Of a DNA stretch of 64,000 bases, positions 36,828 through 45,738 are shown piece after piece (within the stretch, counting starts at the first letter, position 1; the number at the start of each line of letters is the position of its first letter). The notes under the pieces were generated by a model. It had not been told where the DNA came from. It searched no databases and saw nothing but the letters and a program-made list of their open reading frames with translations. The stretch is from UBA2266 sp964406945 (lineage in GTDB: Bacteria > Planctomycetota > Phycisphaerae > Sedimentisphaerales > Anaerobacaceae), in NCBI GenBank assembly GCA_964406945.1, contig CAYOTO010000001.1, forward strand, positions 110,232 to 174,231, in the 5' to 3' direction. The position numbers and the translations under genes are program-made.

Positions 36828-38147
36828 TCAAGAGGCGGCGAGCTGCAGGACACAGATCGGGCCGGCGTCGCTGCTGGTGCCGGGCTCGACGATGGTCGGG
36901 GCCACACGCTGGGTGCCGCGAATCATGACGATGTCCTGGCTGAACCCGGCGTGCTCGCTGCGGGCGATGGTCGTCTTGCGGGCGTCGCCCAGGTAAGCGC
37001 CCATCCGCAGGTTGCCGAAGACGCAGCAGTACTGGCTGGCCGCCGCAGCCTTGGGCAGCGCCGGGGTCAGTTCCACCGGATAGCCGAGGAACTCCTTCTG
37101 ACGCCGCATGCGGTTCATCTGGACCTCCAGGGCGTTTGCACCGCCGGAGGCCAGGGCGACCCGGACCATTGCGGTGTAGTAGAAGAGGCGGCTGCAGTAG
37201 AACTTCAGGTCCATGCCGTCGTCGGCGTATTCGGGAACGGTGCCCAGCAGCGTCTCGAAGTTCGCCAGGGTCAGGTCCGTATAGGCGGTGCCGGCCCCGG
37301 CTACGATGCCGGCGTTACTGGTTACGTTCTTGATTGCGCCGATGATGCCGGTGTGGCCGAAGTAGGTGCTGGTGCCGTCGCCCAGGAAGCCGACTTCGTC
37401 TTCCTTCTTGGCGAAGGCCCGGGCGATCTGGCGGCCGACCAGTTCGCCGACGGCGATGGCCGAGTCCTCATCCAGTTCGCTGTCGATGCCGGTGAGCGTG
37501 GCCCACTTCTTGGCGGTAAGGCCGACCGTCCCGAACGCCAGGTCGCTCTGGGTGATCGCCGTGCCCGCACCGGGGCAGTAGACGGTGAGCCCGCTGGTGA
37601 GCTTGGGCGCGATGGCCGAGTCCGAAGGCATGGGGATCTCCTGGGCGTTGCGGCGGAATGCGCCGTAGGCCTCCTGGAGGACGATGAGGTTCGGGATGAA
37701 CTCGGTCGGGACCAGGGCGCCGCCGGTGGAGTTGGCGTCCTCGCCCATTGTCTTTAGGCGGACCGAGTCGATGCCGTTGGCCTTGCAGTACTCGCGGGCG
37801 TTCTTGTTGCCGGCGACCTCGGCCAGAACGACCATGCCGAAGTCCCTGGCCTGCTGCCAGGAATCCCAGACGCCGTTGTAGTTGTTGTTGGAATCCTTGA
37901 CCGCAGCGAAGCGGGTGCGCTTCAGGGTGGCCAGGTCCGCCTTGAGCATGTCGTTCTGGCTCTTGAGTTCCTCGATCGCATTCTTGTAGGGCGTCTCCTC
38001 GGCGGCCTTGCGGGCCTCTTCGAGTTCGGCGACCTTCTGGTCGATCAGGTCGGTGACCTCTTTCTTGGTCGCCATGTTCTTCTGAATGCCGCCCAGGGCG
38101 TCGTTGATCTGCTTGATGGATTGTTCTTCTATCTGTGCTAATGCCAT
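36828..38147 (-). CDS. Major capsid protein, HK97 fold
   Basis: A 439-residue protein. The first ~85 residues are a charged coiled coil (LAQIEEQSIKQINDALGG… EELKSQNDMLKADLATLKR) typical of the scaffolding delta domain that the prohead protease removes. The capsid domain follows (GGALVPTEFIPNLIVLQEAYGAFRRNAQEIPMPSD… LGDGTSTYFGHTGIIGAIKN). AAGGAG precedes the ATG, 2 bp from the protease gene. The gene order protease-capsid is standard. Confidence 0.85.
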   Translation of the reverse strand: MALAQIEEQSIKQINDALGGIQKNMATKKEVTDLIDQKVAELEEARKAAEETPYKNAIEELKSQNDMLKADLATLKRTRFAAVKDSNNNYNGVWDSWQQARDFGMVVLAEVAGNKNAREYCKANGIDSVRLKTMGEDANSTGGALVPTEFIPNLIVLQEAYGAFRRNAQEIPMPSDSAIAPKLTSGLTVYCPGAGTAITQSDLAFGTVGLTAKKWATLTGIDSELDEDSAIAVGELVGRQIARAFAKKEDEVGFLGDGTSTYFGHTGIIGAIKNVTSNAGIVAGAGTAYTDLTLANFETLLGTVPEYADDGMDLKFYCSRLFYYTAMVRVALASGGANALEVQMNRMRRQKEFLGYPVELTPALPKAAAASQYCCVFGNLRMGAYLGDARKTTIARSEHAGFSQDIVMIRGTQRVAPTIVEPGTSSDAGPICVLQLAAS

Positions 38148-38149
38148 AG

Positions 38150-38968
38150 TTACACTCCTTGTAACCGTTGAATCTCTTCGAGTTGCTTGAGAATGGGGGC
38201 GGCAACGTCTGCTTCACCGCCGTCGCCGGACTTATCGGGGTGCCCGCCGCCTGAGTAGGCCTCCGCCAGTCCGTCGGGATCGGTGATCTGCAGTGATTTA
38301 AGCTCGTCCAGTTCCTCTCTCATCCACAATTTGAACTGCTCATAATCGGCGGTTAAAGCCGCTTTAAGTTCGTTTATTTTGGCCGCGAGGGCGTCGTTGA
38401 CGGCGGCCTTTATGTCGCCGGCTTCGGCGTGGTTGTCGAACATCGCCATTGCCCGGGCCAGGGCCTGGCGGTTGGACGGGACCGGGACCGCCGATATCTC
38501 CAGCAGCTCGATCTCGGTGTAGGTCCTGGTCGGCCAGCCGTAGCGGTTGCGGTTGTCGGTATCCTCCTCCCACTTGATCGGCATAAAGCCGATGCTGAAG
38601 GCCCGCATGTCCCTGTCGCGGTAGAGGATCCAGTACTCCTCGCCCAGATTGGTGTTGGCGAACCGGATCCGCAGGCCGACTTCGCTGTCGGTGATCTTGA
38701 TCGTAGCGGGCAGGCCGGAGCCGATGACCGGCGAGGAGCCGGTGGAGAGGCGGTGCTGATGGCAGGCCAGGATGACGGGATTGTCCCGGAAGTACTTGAG
38801 GTTGGCCTTTATCGCCGACGGCAGGATGATATCACCGTCGCGATCCTCGTTGGAGGTGCTGGCGACGGCGTCGATGGTGCGGTCCTGCTCGTTGATCTGC
38901 TTGACCTGCAGGAACAGATAGTTCGGCTCTTTGGGGTCGAAGTCTTTCTGGGCGTCTACATAGAACAT
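38150..38968 (-). CDS. HK97-type prohead protease
   Basis: The 272-residue product matches the S78 protease family: AVASTSNEDRDGDIILPSAIKANLKYFRDNPVILACHQHR includes the likely catalytic His, and MRAFSIGFMPI carries the Ser nucleophile. A C-terminal acidic/charged extension (~170-272) may act as a scaffold. The start MFYVDAQKD is chosen because the upstream part of the frame is translated repeat. It processes the capsid delta domain during maturation. Confidence 0.8.
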   Translation of the reverse strand: MFYVDAQKDFDPKEPNYLFLQVKQINEQDRTIDAVASTSNEDRDGDIILPSAIKANLKYFRDNPVILACHQHRLSTGSSPVIGSGLPATIKITDSEVGLRIRFANTNLGEEYWILYRDRDMRAFSIGFMPIKWEEDTDNRNRYGWPTRTYTEIELLEISAVPVPSNRQALARAMAMFDNHAEAGDIKAAVNDALAAKINELKAALTADYEQFKLWMREELDELKSLQITDPDGLAEAYSGGGHPDKSGDGGEADVAAPILKQLEEIQRLQGV

Positions 38969-39141
38969 TGTGGCCTCGTATTTCGTCGATTCATATTTCG
39001 TGTGTGAACCACGGATTAGCACGGATTCACACGGATTACTTTCGTTGCTCTTGTGTTAACCACGGATTATCACGGAGTGTCACGGATTTGAAACCGCAAC
39101 ACCTGTCAGTTTCCGTGTTAATCCGTGTCAATCCGTGGTTC
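38969..39141 (-). repeat. Full intergenic repeat cassette between portal and protease genes
   Basis: In transcription order it reads as follows: an AAGTGAAAAG run (inside the portal 3' end), ACCACGGATT-type units, a centre with GACAGG…GCGGTTT, CCGTG-type units ending GGTTAAC, a second CCGTG set ending GGTTCAC, an ACGAAATA run, then the protease ATG. The ~80-bp core 39,056-39,141 is an imperfect palindrome. It matches the reverse complement of 52,724-52,806 closely, including the centre. Confidence 0.8.
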
Positions 39142-41499
39142 TTTGTACTTTTCACTTTTTGCTTTTGACTTGTCACGCTGCATGTCGTGATAGCTGTAGA
39201 AGGATCCGGCATAGCTGGAAAGTTCTATTGTCTTGCCCGCGACCTTGCGGGCGATCTCTACGCAGCGGCAATGGATGATCTCGCCGGCTTCGCCGTTGGG
39301 ATCGCCGGGGTACATGAGCATGGAGCTGCCGACCTGGAACGGGATGTCGATGTCTATGCCCTCGGCGTAGCGGACAGCGGCGGCCTTGTGGGTCCGGCGG
39401 ACGGCATCGTCTTTGCTGTCGACCCAGGACTTTTTTTCGACACCGGCGGATTTGTGGCCCTCGTGGCGGCCGCTGCCGACGGCTCCGGCCGTCTGGGTGC
39501 GGGCTATACCCAGGGCCCGCTTTCGGTTACCGCCCAGTGTGGTCTTGATGCGGTCGGCGAGCTGGTTGAGTCCCTCGCCGGATTCGAGGCCCCTGCCGAG
39601 CTGCTCGGCGATTCGCTTCTGGGTGGTGCGGTTGACCTTCTTGACCTTCTGGCTGCTGATTGTCAGCGACCGCTTTATGGCGGGCAGGTTCATGATCCGC
39701 TCGGCGGCTTCGTCCAGGGCTTCGGATTCGAGGCCCGCCATCTCGGTGAGGACCTGGCGGGCTCCGAGTTCGGCGCCCTTTTCGAAGAAGGTGACGTTGA
39801 TCTTCTTGAGCTTTTCGTCCTCGATCTGCAAATCGAATACCACGCGGCGGACTATGTCGTTCGGGTCCTTCACCGCTCGGGATTCGGACTCGTAGGCGTC
39901 TTTGAGATACTCGATGAGGATCCGCTGCTGGCGGATGAACAGGGTGCGGACGGCCTGGCGGTATTCCCTCTCGATCGGCTGCCAGGATGCGACCCAGTTC
40001 TTCCAGATTCGCAGGCGGATATGCTGGTCGTTCGTGTCGCGGGTCTCGGGTTCGGTTTTGGCGACGGATCTGTCCTCGCTTTCGCCTTCGGGCAGGCTCT
40101 CACCGACGGCCAGTTCCTCGCCGCCTTCGATGGCGGTTTCGGCCGGGACCAGGCCCATGGGCACCAGCCAGGTATCGCCCCAGGCCACCGGCTGGTACGG
40201 CAGGTCGTGGGCGTCTATGACCTGGTTCAGAGGCACGCCGCGTTCGGTGTGCTTGAGGACCTGGTCGGTGCGGTTGCGGGTGGCGGCGGCGACGGTTGGA
40301 TGATCGTCGCCGTCGAACCAGGCGAAGACCTCGCGATTGTCGATACTGGCGGCCTTGGCGGCCGTGCGATAACCGGCCTTGCGGTGCAGGCCGATGGAGC
40401 GTCCGCGATAGGCCTGCGACTGCTTGAGTGTGACGCTGCGGTGATCGCTCTGGAAGAAGCGGCTCAGGATGCCGGCGGTGATCTCGGAGGCGAAGGCGCC
40501 GGCCAGCGGAAGGATCGTGTTGAAAATGAAATCCTCCTGTGCGGGGCCGTGGCTGTACTGGGCCTCTGTTACCAGGCCGACCACGCCGGGCGGCACGCCG
40601 AAGGCCGAGCAGATCTTCTTGTCGGACATCTGGGTCAGTTCGGCCACGGCCATATCCACCATGTTCATGGCCACCGTGTCCAGATCCATGCCGCCGGAGA
40701 GAACGGCCGTGCGTTTGGCCTTGTCCGGGCCCTTGTGTCGCGAGTTGAACTGGCTGCGGAGCATTTCGGTCTGCTCGGGGGTGACTGCGCCGGCGGCCCG
40801 CAGAATAATGCCGGGCTCTGCCCCGTTTGCCAGGGCCGAGGCGTTGAACATCGTGGCCGAGTAGCTGTAGTCGATGTGCAGCCGGGCGGCATCCAGGGGC
40901 GAGAGGCCGTGGAACTTATCGTAGGGGTTGTAATTCTTCCACTGATGGACCTCATCCAGGCTCAAACCGATGCGGCGGCCGCCGCCGGGGCGGAACTCCC
41001 AGCCGGTAAGCTCGCCGTCGGCCCGGCCGGTGGAGGTGATCGGGTACATCTGGGTGCCGGAAATTACCTGGACCGATCGGGGCCGACCGCCGGGCGGGTC
41101 GAAGACCCAGAAGACATCGCCGCTAATCAGAAAATGCCCTATGGTCTCGGTCACGAACTTGACCCAGCTCATCAGCGGGTTGCGATAGAGGACGTCCCAG
41201 GCGGGTCCGGACTCGATGATGCGGTCGTCGGCGGTGCTGAGGACCAAGGGCAGGCCCTTTATGGTGGTGAGGATCTTGTTTATGCAGGTGTACACCAGGG
41301 CCACCTGCTTGTATGGCCGGTCCGAGTGGCCGCCTTTGGCCAGGCCGTCGACGTCTTCGCCGGCGATGAACAGCCTCGCGTACTGGCTGGTTGTCAGGCT
41401 CTTGGCGGTAGCCCGGGCGGCGACGCCCTCGTACCAGGCGTCGGCCGCTTTGAGCGACTGGGCCGCCTGTTCAGTTGTCAATCTCTGTGCGGTGCTCAC
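39118..41499 (-). CDS. Portal protein fused to a Mu F-like (SPP1 gp7-type) head morphogenesis domain
   Basis: The N-terminal ~450 residues are an HK97-type portal (VALVYTCINKILTTIKGLPLVL… FHGLSPLDAARLHIDYSYSA… IILRAAG). The last ~200 residues carry the minor-head-protein signature (NRKRALGIARTQTAGAVGSGR… ending GEAGEIIHCRCVEI). These are usually two proteins. The start is a GTG overlapping the terminase stop (GTGA) with GGAGG upstream; the longer open frame is a terminase shadow. The C-terminal ~20 residues (KSKAKSEKYKEPRIDTD) are encoded by intergenic repeat sequence. Confidence 0.85.
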   Translation of the reverse strand: MSTAQRLTTEQAAQSLKAADAWYEGVAARATAKSLTTSQYARLFIAGEDVDGLAKGGHSDRPYKQVALVYTCINKILTTIKGLPLVLSTADDRIIESGPAWDVLYRNPLMSWVKFVTETIGHFLISGDVFWVFDPPGGRPRSVQVISGTQMYPITSTGRADGELTGWEFRPGGGRRIGLSLDEVHQWKNYNPYDKFHGLSPLDAARLHIDYSYSATMFNASALANGAEPGIILRAAGAVTPEQTEMLRSQFNSRHKGPDKAKRTAVLSGGMDLDTVAMNMVDMAVAELTQMSDKKICSAFGVPPGVVGLVTEAQYSHGPAQEDFIFNTILPLAGAFASEITAGILSRFFQSDHRSVTLKQSQAYRGRSIGLHRKAGYRTAAKAASIDNREVFAWFDGDDHPTVAAATRNRTDQVLKHTERGVPLNQVIDAHDLPYQPVAWGDTWLVPMGLVPAETAIEGGEELAVGESLPEGESEDRSVAKTEPETRDTNDQHIRLRIWKNWVASWQPIEREYRQAVRTLFIRQQRILIEYLKDAYESESRAVKDPNDIVRRVVFDLQIEDEKLKKINVTFFEKGAELGARQVLTEMAGLESEALDEAAERIMNLPAIKRSLTISSQKVKKVNRTTQKRIAEQLGRGLESGEGLNQLADRIKTTLGGNRKRALGIARTQTAGAVGSGRHEGHKSAGVEKKSWVDSKDDAVRRTHKAAAVRYAEGIDIDIPFQVGSSMLMYPGDPNGEAGEIIHCRCVEIARKVAGKTIELSSYAGSFYSYHDMQRDKSKAKSEKYKEPRIDTD

Positions 41500-42785
41500 A
41501 GAATAATTACCTCCGGTTGGGCTCCCAGGTCGCTGGCTGTCAGGCACAGGGCCCCGGCCCAGAATCTGTCGGCGTGGCCGTCTTTGGTTCGCTCGGCGTC
41601 GAACCGGATATTGCCGGCCGCCGTGGTTGTCTTCTTTACGCTGTGCAGGTCGTTGCGGAGCGTCTGGTCGACGGGGATCCGCAGCAGGCGGTCCTCGACG
41701 GTTCGGCGCATCCGCGTCGCCATATCGTTTTTGGTTTTGGCGGTGAACTCCACCGCCTCGGCCCGGTAGGTGCCGAACCGCTCGACCGTCTCCTCGGCCA
41801 GTTGGGCGCCCAGGCCGGTTGCGTCGATGCAGACGCGGGTGGCTTTGGTCCCGGTGATGACCTCCCACAGTCGCTCCCGCTGGACCCTGAAGGGCTGTCT
41901 TGTAAGGCGAAGGATCAGGGGTGTCCAGAAGACGTCGCCGAGCTGCTGGAGGATCCAGATGATCGTGTGGTCTCGCTTGCGGCCGATATCGACGCCGATG
42001 TAGACCGCACCGTCTTTGTCGAGCCGGAGCATGGACGGCTCGAAAGTCTCGTGTGTGACTTCGGGACGCAGTTGGTCGGTCTCGCAGGCGGCGATCATCT
42101 CGTAGGTCAAAAAGGCGGTGGCTTCGTCCAGGAACTTGCACAGGAACTCCTGCTCCCAGGCATCTTCGTCGCCGATGGCCTTCTGGAGTGCTTCAATGTC
42201 ATGGGGGACGCCGTCTTTGACGGCCTGGTAGATGTCTACGAAGTGCTTACTGAAGCCGTTGTCGTCGCCGGTGAAGACCTGGTAGAACTTGTTCTGCTTG
42301 CCCTGGGGAGTCGATACCACGCGGAGCTTGAAGCCGCGAGAGACTGTCGGGAACAGTGCCTTCCAGATCGCATAGGTGTCACGGTGGAAGGCGAACTCAT
42401 CCAGCGTGCCGTTGCCGGTGAAGCCTCGCGCGGTCGAGGGGTTGGCGGGCAGCCCGATGATCCTGGCGCCGTTATTGAGACCGACGCTTAGCTGCTTGTA
42501 CTCATTGCCGTCGTCGTCGCGGTAGCGGTCCTCCTCGATGGCCGAAGCCGCCACAGAGACGGCCTTGCAGTGCATCTTGACCTTCTCCATGAGCTCGCGA
42601 CTCTGGCGTTCGCCTGCGCTGAGCATGATCTCATTGACGGCCGTCTCGGCGGCGGTTAAGACCGCGTCCAACGCAATCATGAAACTCTTGCCGCCCTGGC
42701 GGGTGACGCACGCCGTCTTGAACCGATTCTTGTCGGCTATCCATCGCCTCTGAAACCCGTATAGTGGTACGGCCGGTGCTACCAT
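41496..42785 (-). CDS. Terminase large subunit (Mu gp28-like)
   Basis: The 429-residue packaging motor has a Walker A-like TRQGGKS (28-34) and Walker B GTLDEFAF. The RNase H-type nuclease has acidic residues in YIGVDIGRKRDHT, VCIDATGLG and KDGHADRFWAGAL. It cuts and translocates phage DNA into the prohead. It directly follows a DUF3486 gene, the order seen in Mu-like phages (gp27-gp28). Confidence 0.85.
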   Translation of the reverse strand: MVAPAVPLYGFQRRWIADKNRFKTACVTRQGGKSFMIALDAVLTAAETAVNEIMLSAGERQSRELMEKVKMHCKAVSVAASAIEEDRYRDDDGNEYKQLSVGLNNGARIIGLPANPSTARGFTGNGTLDEFAFHRDTYAIWKALFPTVSRGFKLRVVSTPQGKQNKFYQVFTGDDNGFSKHFVDIYQAVKDGVPHDIEALQKAIGDEDAWEQEFLCKFLDEATAFLTYEMIAACETDQLRPEVTHETFEPSMLRLDKDGAVYIGVDIGRKRDHTIIWILQQLGDVFWTPLILRLTRQPFRVQRERLWEVITGTKATRVCIDATGLGAQLAEETVERFGTYRAEAVEFTAKTKNDMATRMRRTVEDRLLRIPVDQTLRNDLHSVKKTTTAAGNIRFDAERTKDGHADRFWAGALCLTASDLGAQPEVIIL

Positions 42786-43348
42786 CAGGTATAAATCCCG
42801 TAGATCTGTTCGCGGATAATCTTCATGGTCTCGGCGTCGATGCCCTTGCGGCCGGCGACCTTCTTCTCGATGTTCTTGGCGGCCTTCTGAGCCTTGGCCT
42901 TGACCTGCTCTCGGTTGTACTTATCGACCTTGAGGCTGATCGAGGCGCAGTCGCGGATGGCCTGGGATACTTCCTTGAGCTGCTTGGCCGAGTAGTCGTC
43001 GTGGCTGGTCATGAACTCCAGGGAGAGGGCCGTGGCCATCTCGGCGGCGGCCTTCTGAATGCGGCCGGCGTTCTCATCTGTCATGTGGCTCATCGTCTCG
43101 GCGGCTATCAGGCCGGCGGTCTTCATGCGGGTGATCGCCCTTAGCTGCATGGCCCACCGCCCCACCGCCGAATGACTCACCGGATGGCCGCAGTGCAGGC
43201 AGTAGTCGACCAGGTCGTCATAGGTCGGCTTGCCCTTATGTGAGCCGGGCCAGTCGCTGGGCCAGGAGCCGTCGACCACCATGGCCGTGAGGGTATCCCG
43301 CAGGCCCTTGGGCAGCTTGTCGATCGTGCTGTGCGTGCGTCTGGCCAT
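42785..43348 (-). CDS. DUF3486 family protein (Mu gp27-like, probable small terminase)
   Basis: The 187-residue product opens MARRTHSTIDKLPKGLRDTLTAMVVDGSWPSDWPGSHKGKPTYDDLVDYC, closely matching the Mu gp27 family (DUF3486). A helical C-terminus follows. It probably recognises phage DNA for packaging. The start is placed at MARRTH; its leader is a CCGTG/ATACGAA repeat cassette (43,349-43,418) with no clear Shine-Dalgarno sequence. Confidence 0.8.
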   Translation of the reverse strand: MARRTHSTIDKLPKGLRDTLTAMVVDGSWPSDWPGSHKGKPTYDDLVDYCLHCGHPVSHSAVGRWAMQLRAITRMKTAGLIAAETMSHMTDENAGRIQKAAAEMATALSLEFMTSHDDYSAKQLKEVSQAIRDCASISLKVDKYNREQVKAKAQKAAKNIEKKVAGRKGIDAETMKIIREQIYGIYT

Positions 43349-43418
43349 TGTTTCGTATCGCGTATGTCGTATTGCGTTGTTAACCACGGATTAACGCGGA
43401 TTTACACGGATTCACTTT
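43349..43418 (-). repeat. CCGTG-ATACGAA leader cassette before the DUF3486 gene
   Basis: In transcription order: three AATCCG(T/C)G-type units ending AATCCGTGGTTAAC, then AATACGACATACGCGATACG and AAACA, then the ATG. The first repeat unit begins within 10 bases of the upstream stop codon. Confidence 0.8.
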
Positions 43419-43724
43419 CTAGATTTCCAGGGCCGGGTCGGTTGCGGTGCCTTCGGCGATCTCCTTGCCGGCGGCGGTGAGCTTGACGACCTTGTCTTCG
43501 AAGGCGGCCGCCCCGCCGAGAACGTCGTCGCTGAACTCGATGTACTTCTTGGCCTTGAAATAGTGGATGTCCTTCTGGAAGTAGCTCTGCGAGTAGGTCG
43601 GATCGTCGCAGACGGTGCGGTAGAGCGTCCGCAACGTCACCGGCTGGGGGTAGAACAGGTTCAGGTTGGTGAGGACGCGGCCCCGGGCCTGCTTGATTTT
43701 GATCGCTTCGAGTCGTCTATCCAT
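43419..43724 (-). CDS. Small phage protein upstream of terminase genes
   Basis: A 101-residue protein (MDRRLEAIKIKQARGRVLTNLNLFYPQPVTLRTLYRTVCDDPTYSQSYFQKDIHYFKAKKYIEF) with a winged-helix-like pattern of helices followed by a strand pair. It overlaps the upstream gene by 8 bp, which supports the start. In Mu-like phages, small helical proteins occupy this position (gp25-gp26). The function is unknown. Confidence 0.6.
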   Translation of the reverse strand: MDRRLEAIKIKQARGRVLTNLNLFYPQPVTLRTLYRTVCDDPTYSQSYFQKDIHYFKAKKYIEFSDDVLGGAAAFEDKVVKLTAAGKEIAEGTATDPALEI

Positions 43725-44094
43725 TGCGTGTGTCTCCCTCGTGCAGTTCCTTGACAACGGCCCGGACCACGCCGCCCACCACTTCCGGGATCTTGTTCAT
43801 GACGTTCAGGCTGGTCTCGACACGGCACATCGTGGCGGTAAGTTCCTTGATCTCCTTGCGGGTGTAGCCCTCGGAGCGGACCCAGTCTTCCTTGCTGACG
43901 GTGTTGCGGTCGCAATCGACCTTGCAGGCGGCCATCTTATCCTTGAGCGTCTCGATCTTGACATCCTGGCGGTCGACCTTGCCGGTCATCGTTTGGACGT
44001 CCGCCTTGAGCGACTTGAAAGTGTACAGGACAAGGCCGCTGAGCGTAGCGGCCATGCCCGATATGATGATTACTGCGACGTCGGCTGCCGACAT
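43717..44094 (-). CDS. Membrane-anchored coiled-coil protein (DUF2730-like)
   Basis: A 125-residue protein with one N-terminal membrane helix (AVIIISGMAATLSGLVLYTF) followed by a coiled coil (~30-100). This resembles DUF2730/Mu gp25-type proteins next to terminase genes. It could take part in lysis as a spanin- or pinholin-like component, but no lysis gene is confirmed here. Confidence 0.6.
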   Translation of the reverse strand: MSAADVAVIIISGMAATLSGLVLYTFKSLKADVQTMTGKVDRQDVKIETLKDKMAACKVDCDRNTVSKEDWVRSEGYTRKEIKELTATMCRVETSLNVMNKIPEVVGGVVRAVVKELHEGDTRNG

Positions 44095-44661
44095 TTAGGC
44101 CCCCTTCTTCAGCTCGCTTACGTGTGCGGCGGTCTGCGACGACTGTGCGGACCGCTGGGCGGCCTTGAACTTTTCGATCTCCTCGGGGCCGGCCTGGGCC
44201 TTGAAAAGCTCGGAGCCTCGCACAACATCCTGGAGGGCCTTGCTCTTGGACCGGAGGGTGCTCAGGCCCTGGGCGGCCCTTACTCCGAAGCCGCCGCCGA
44301 TAATACCGGCGATGGCGATGCCGATTCCGATAGCCTCGTCGGCGACGGCCCAGGGATCGGGCCGCTGGACGGCGTCCTGGGCGGCGGTGGCGTTTTCAGT
44401 GTCGAAAACTGCGATATCCGGGGGCGATGCCGGACGTCCGATATAAGCGAGATTAGTACGAGTGCCGTCGACGAGCTTGCGGGTGGCCGGGCTGGCGGCC
44501 TGGGCGCCTTCGGCGTCGACCACCACGGCGAGATCGTGGGTCAGTTCCGCGACGTTCTTCTGGGCCTCGGTCGGTGCGAATCTGAGTGTGGAATCGCAGC
44601 CGGAGAAGCTGCAGAGCAGAAAAAAGCAGAACAGGGGGATGAGGATTAGTTTGGCACGCAT
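44095..44661 (-). CDS. Putative phage lipoprotein
   Basis: The 188-residue product starts with a lipoprotein signal (MRAKLILIPLFCFFLLCSFSGC), where SFSGC is a lipobox-like sequence. A helical domain and a central hydrophobic Gly/Ala/Ile helix (AIGIGIAIAGIIGGGFGVRAA) follow. AAAGGA precedes the ATG. A lipoprotein next to a membrane coiled-coil protein fits an o-spanin/i-spanin arrangement, but this is inference from topology. Confidence 0.6.
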   Translation of the reverse strand: MRAKLILIPLFCFFLLCSFSGCDSTLRFAPTEAQKNVAELTHDLAVVVDAEGAQAASPATRKLVDGTRTNLAYIGRPASPPDIAVFDTENATAAQDAVQRPDPWAVADEAIGIGIAIAGIIGGGFGVRAAQGLSTLRSKSKALQDVVRGSELFKAQAGPEEIEKFKAAQRSAQSSQTAAHVSELKKGA

Positions 44662-44711
44662 GGCGAATTCCTTTCGCAATCTGAGGCTGTCGTCCCTGAT
44701 TTCAGGCGTGC

Positions 44712-44760
44712 GCAAACAAAACGCCCGCCACAAAGGTCGAACGCACCTCAGCAGGCGGGC
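44712..44760 (-). terminator. Rho-independent-type terminator
   Basis: On the minus strand GCCCGCC (44,760-44,754) pairs with GGCGGGC (44,729-44,723), with an inner AGGT/ACCT stem, followed by GTTTTGTTTG. It lies downstream of the zinc-ribbon gene and upstream of the lipoprotein gene. It would insulate the head operon. Confidence 0.65.
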
Positions 44761-44868
44761 TGATAAAACTAACCCGTTTCGCAGGTGGTAGGACACCGGC
44801 GAGAATCGATTGTCAAGGGGGATTATCGGGCAAGGAGGGGCTGTGTCAATAAAAAAAGAGAGTATTTT

Positions 44869-45477
44869 TTAATAAATCGTGATTGTAATACGCGACCGTT
44901 CCAAGTCTACCTTCGGGAAAAGCGGGTCGGGGACCCAGCAAATGCTGCCCGCTTGCCGGGGTGCTGCGGAGTTCGGGAAGCTTGCGGGCTCGGGAGGGAA
45001 GCGGCGAACCATCACCCCGTGGGCGTCCCGTAATTCGATGGTATAATGCCCGTAAACCCAGTCATGCGTGGAATTTTCTACCCAGGCTGTCCAGGCAATG
45101 GCCTGGCCGCTGTGGCCTAGAGCGTTAGAAAGATCTTCGCGGTGCTGAAACTCATACTTGGTGAGGATTACATTGCCGGAGGCCGGGCGGACAGGCCTGA
45201 GAAACAGGTGAGCGTAAAGCAGCAGGGAAAGCGCGAGGGCGGCGATGACGCCGCAGGTGGCTAAAAATGCGGTGCGGAAGGCCAGGGGACACCCATACCA
45301 CAGCTTCCCAACGAGACTGCCGCTGAATCGAGCGACCTTACCAGGGACGGCCAGCGGCGGCCGCCGGTAGCGTGCCGCAAGAAATACTTGCTTGCACACG
45401 GGGCACTTGATGGGGCGGCCTTCATACGTACCGGGGGCCTTGAAGAAACTCTGGCAGTGAGGGCAATGGATCTTCAT
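44869..45477 (-). CDS. Zinc-ribbon membrane protein (possible cargo gene)
   Basis: The 202-residue protein begins MKIHCPHCQSFFKAPGTYEGRPIKCPVCKQVFLA, a CxxC…CxxC zinc ribbon of the kind found at the start of host membrane proteins. One membrane helix near residue 80-105 and a ~100-residue outer beta domain (WTAWVENSTHDWVYGHYTIELRD, reminiscent of FxLYD domains) follow. GGAG precedes the ATG. It is separated from the head operon by a terminator. It looks like a host-type gene carried by the prophage, possibly expressed in the lysogen. Confidence 0.65.
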   Translation of the reverse strand: MKIHCPHCQSFFKAPGTYEGRPIKCPVCKQVFLAARYRRPPLAVPGKVARFSGSLVGKLWYGCPLAFRTAFLATCGVIAALALSLLLYAHLFLRPVRPASGNVILTKYEFQHREDLSNALGHSGQAIAWTAWVENSTHDWVYGHYTIELRDAHGVMVRRFPPEPASFPNSAAPRQAGSICWVPDPLFPKVDLERSRITITIY

Positions 45478-45738
45478 AACGGCCACTCCCGTTTTTGCGT
45501 TTATTTTTTGTGGGCAGCAAAGCCCGCTTTCATAACAGCTTACAGTCGCAGGCAGACGTGTCAAGGAAAAAAACAGTTGCACTGGGCGGTAGTCTGGGCG
45601 TATAAGGGGGCGAGCTGCCAGTTGCGATTAAAACGAAGCGAGTCGCGGAAACCGCAGCAAGGCAGCGAGGGAACTCCACAGGGGGGAGTTAGGACGCAAC
45701 AGGGATGGCAAGCAAGGATTGCAGGGGCGGCAACTTGA

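Noticed and set aside
39187..41769. An 860-codon plus-strand frame
   Set aside because: Shadow of the portal and terminase genes, which have clear motifs on the minus strand.
41500..42141. Upstream extension of the portal frame by ~214 codons
   Set aside because: It is an out-of-frame reading of the terminase gene; a GTG with GGAGG at the terminase stop gives a normal portal.
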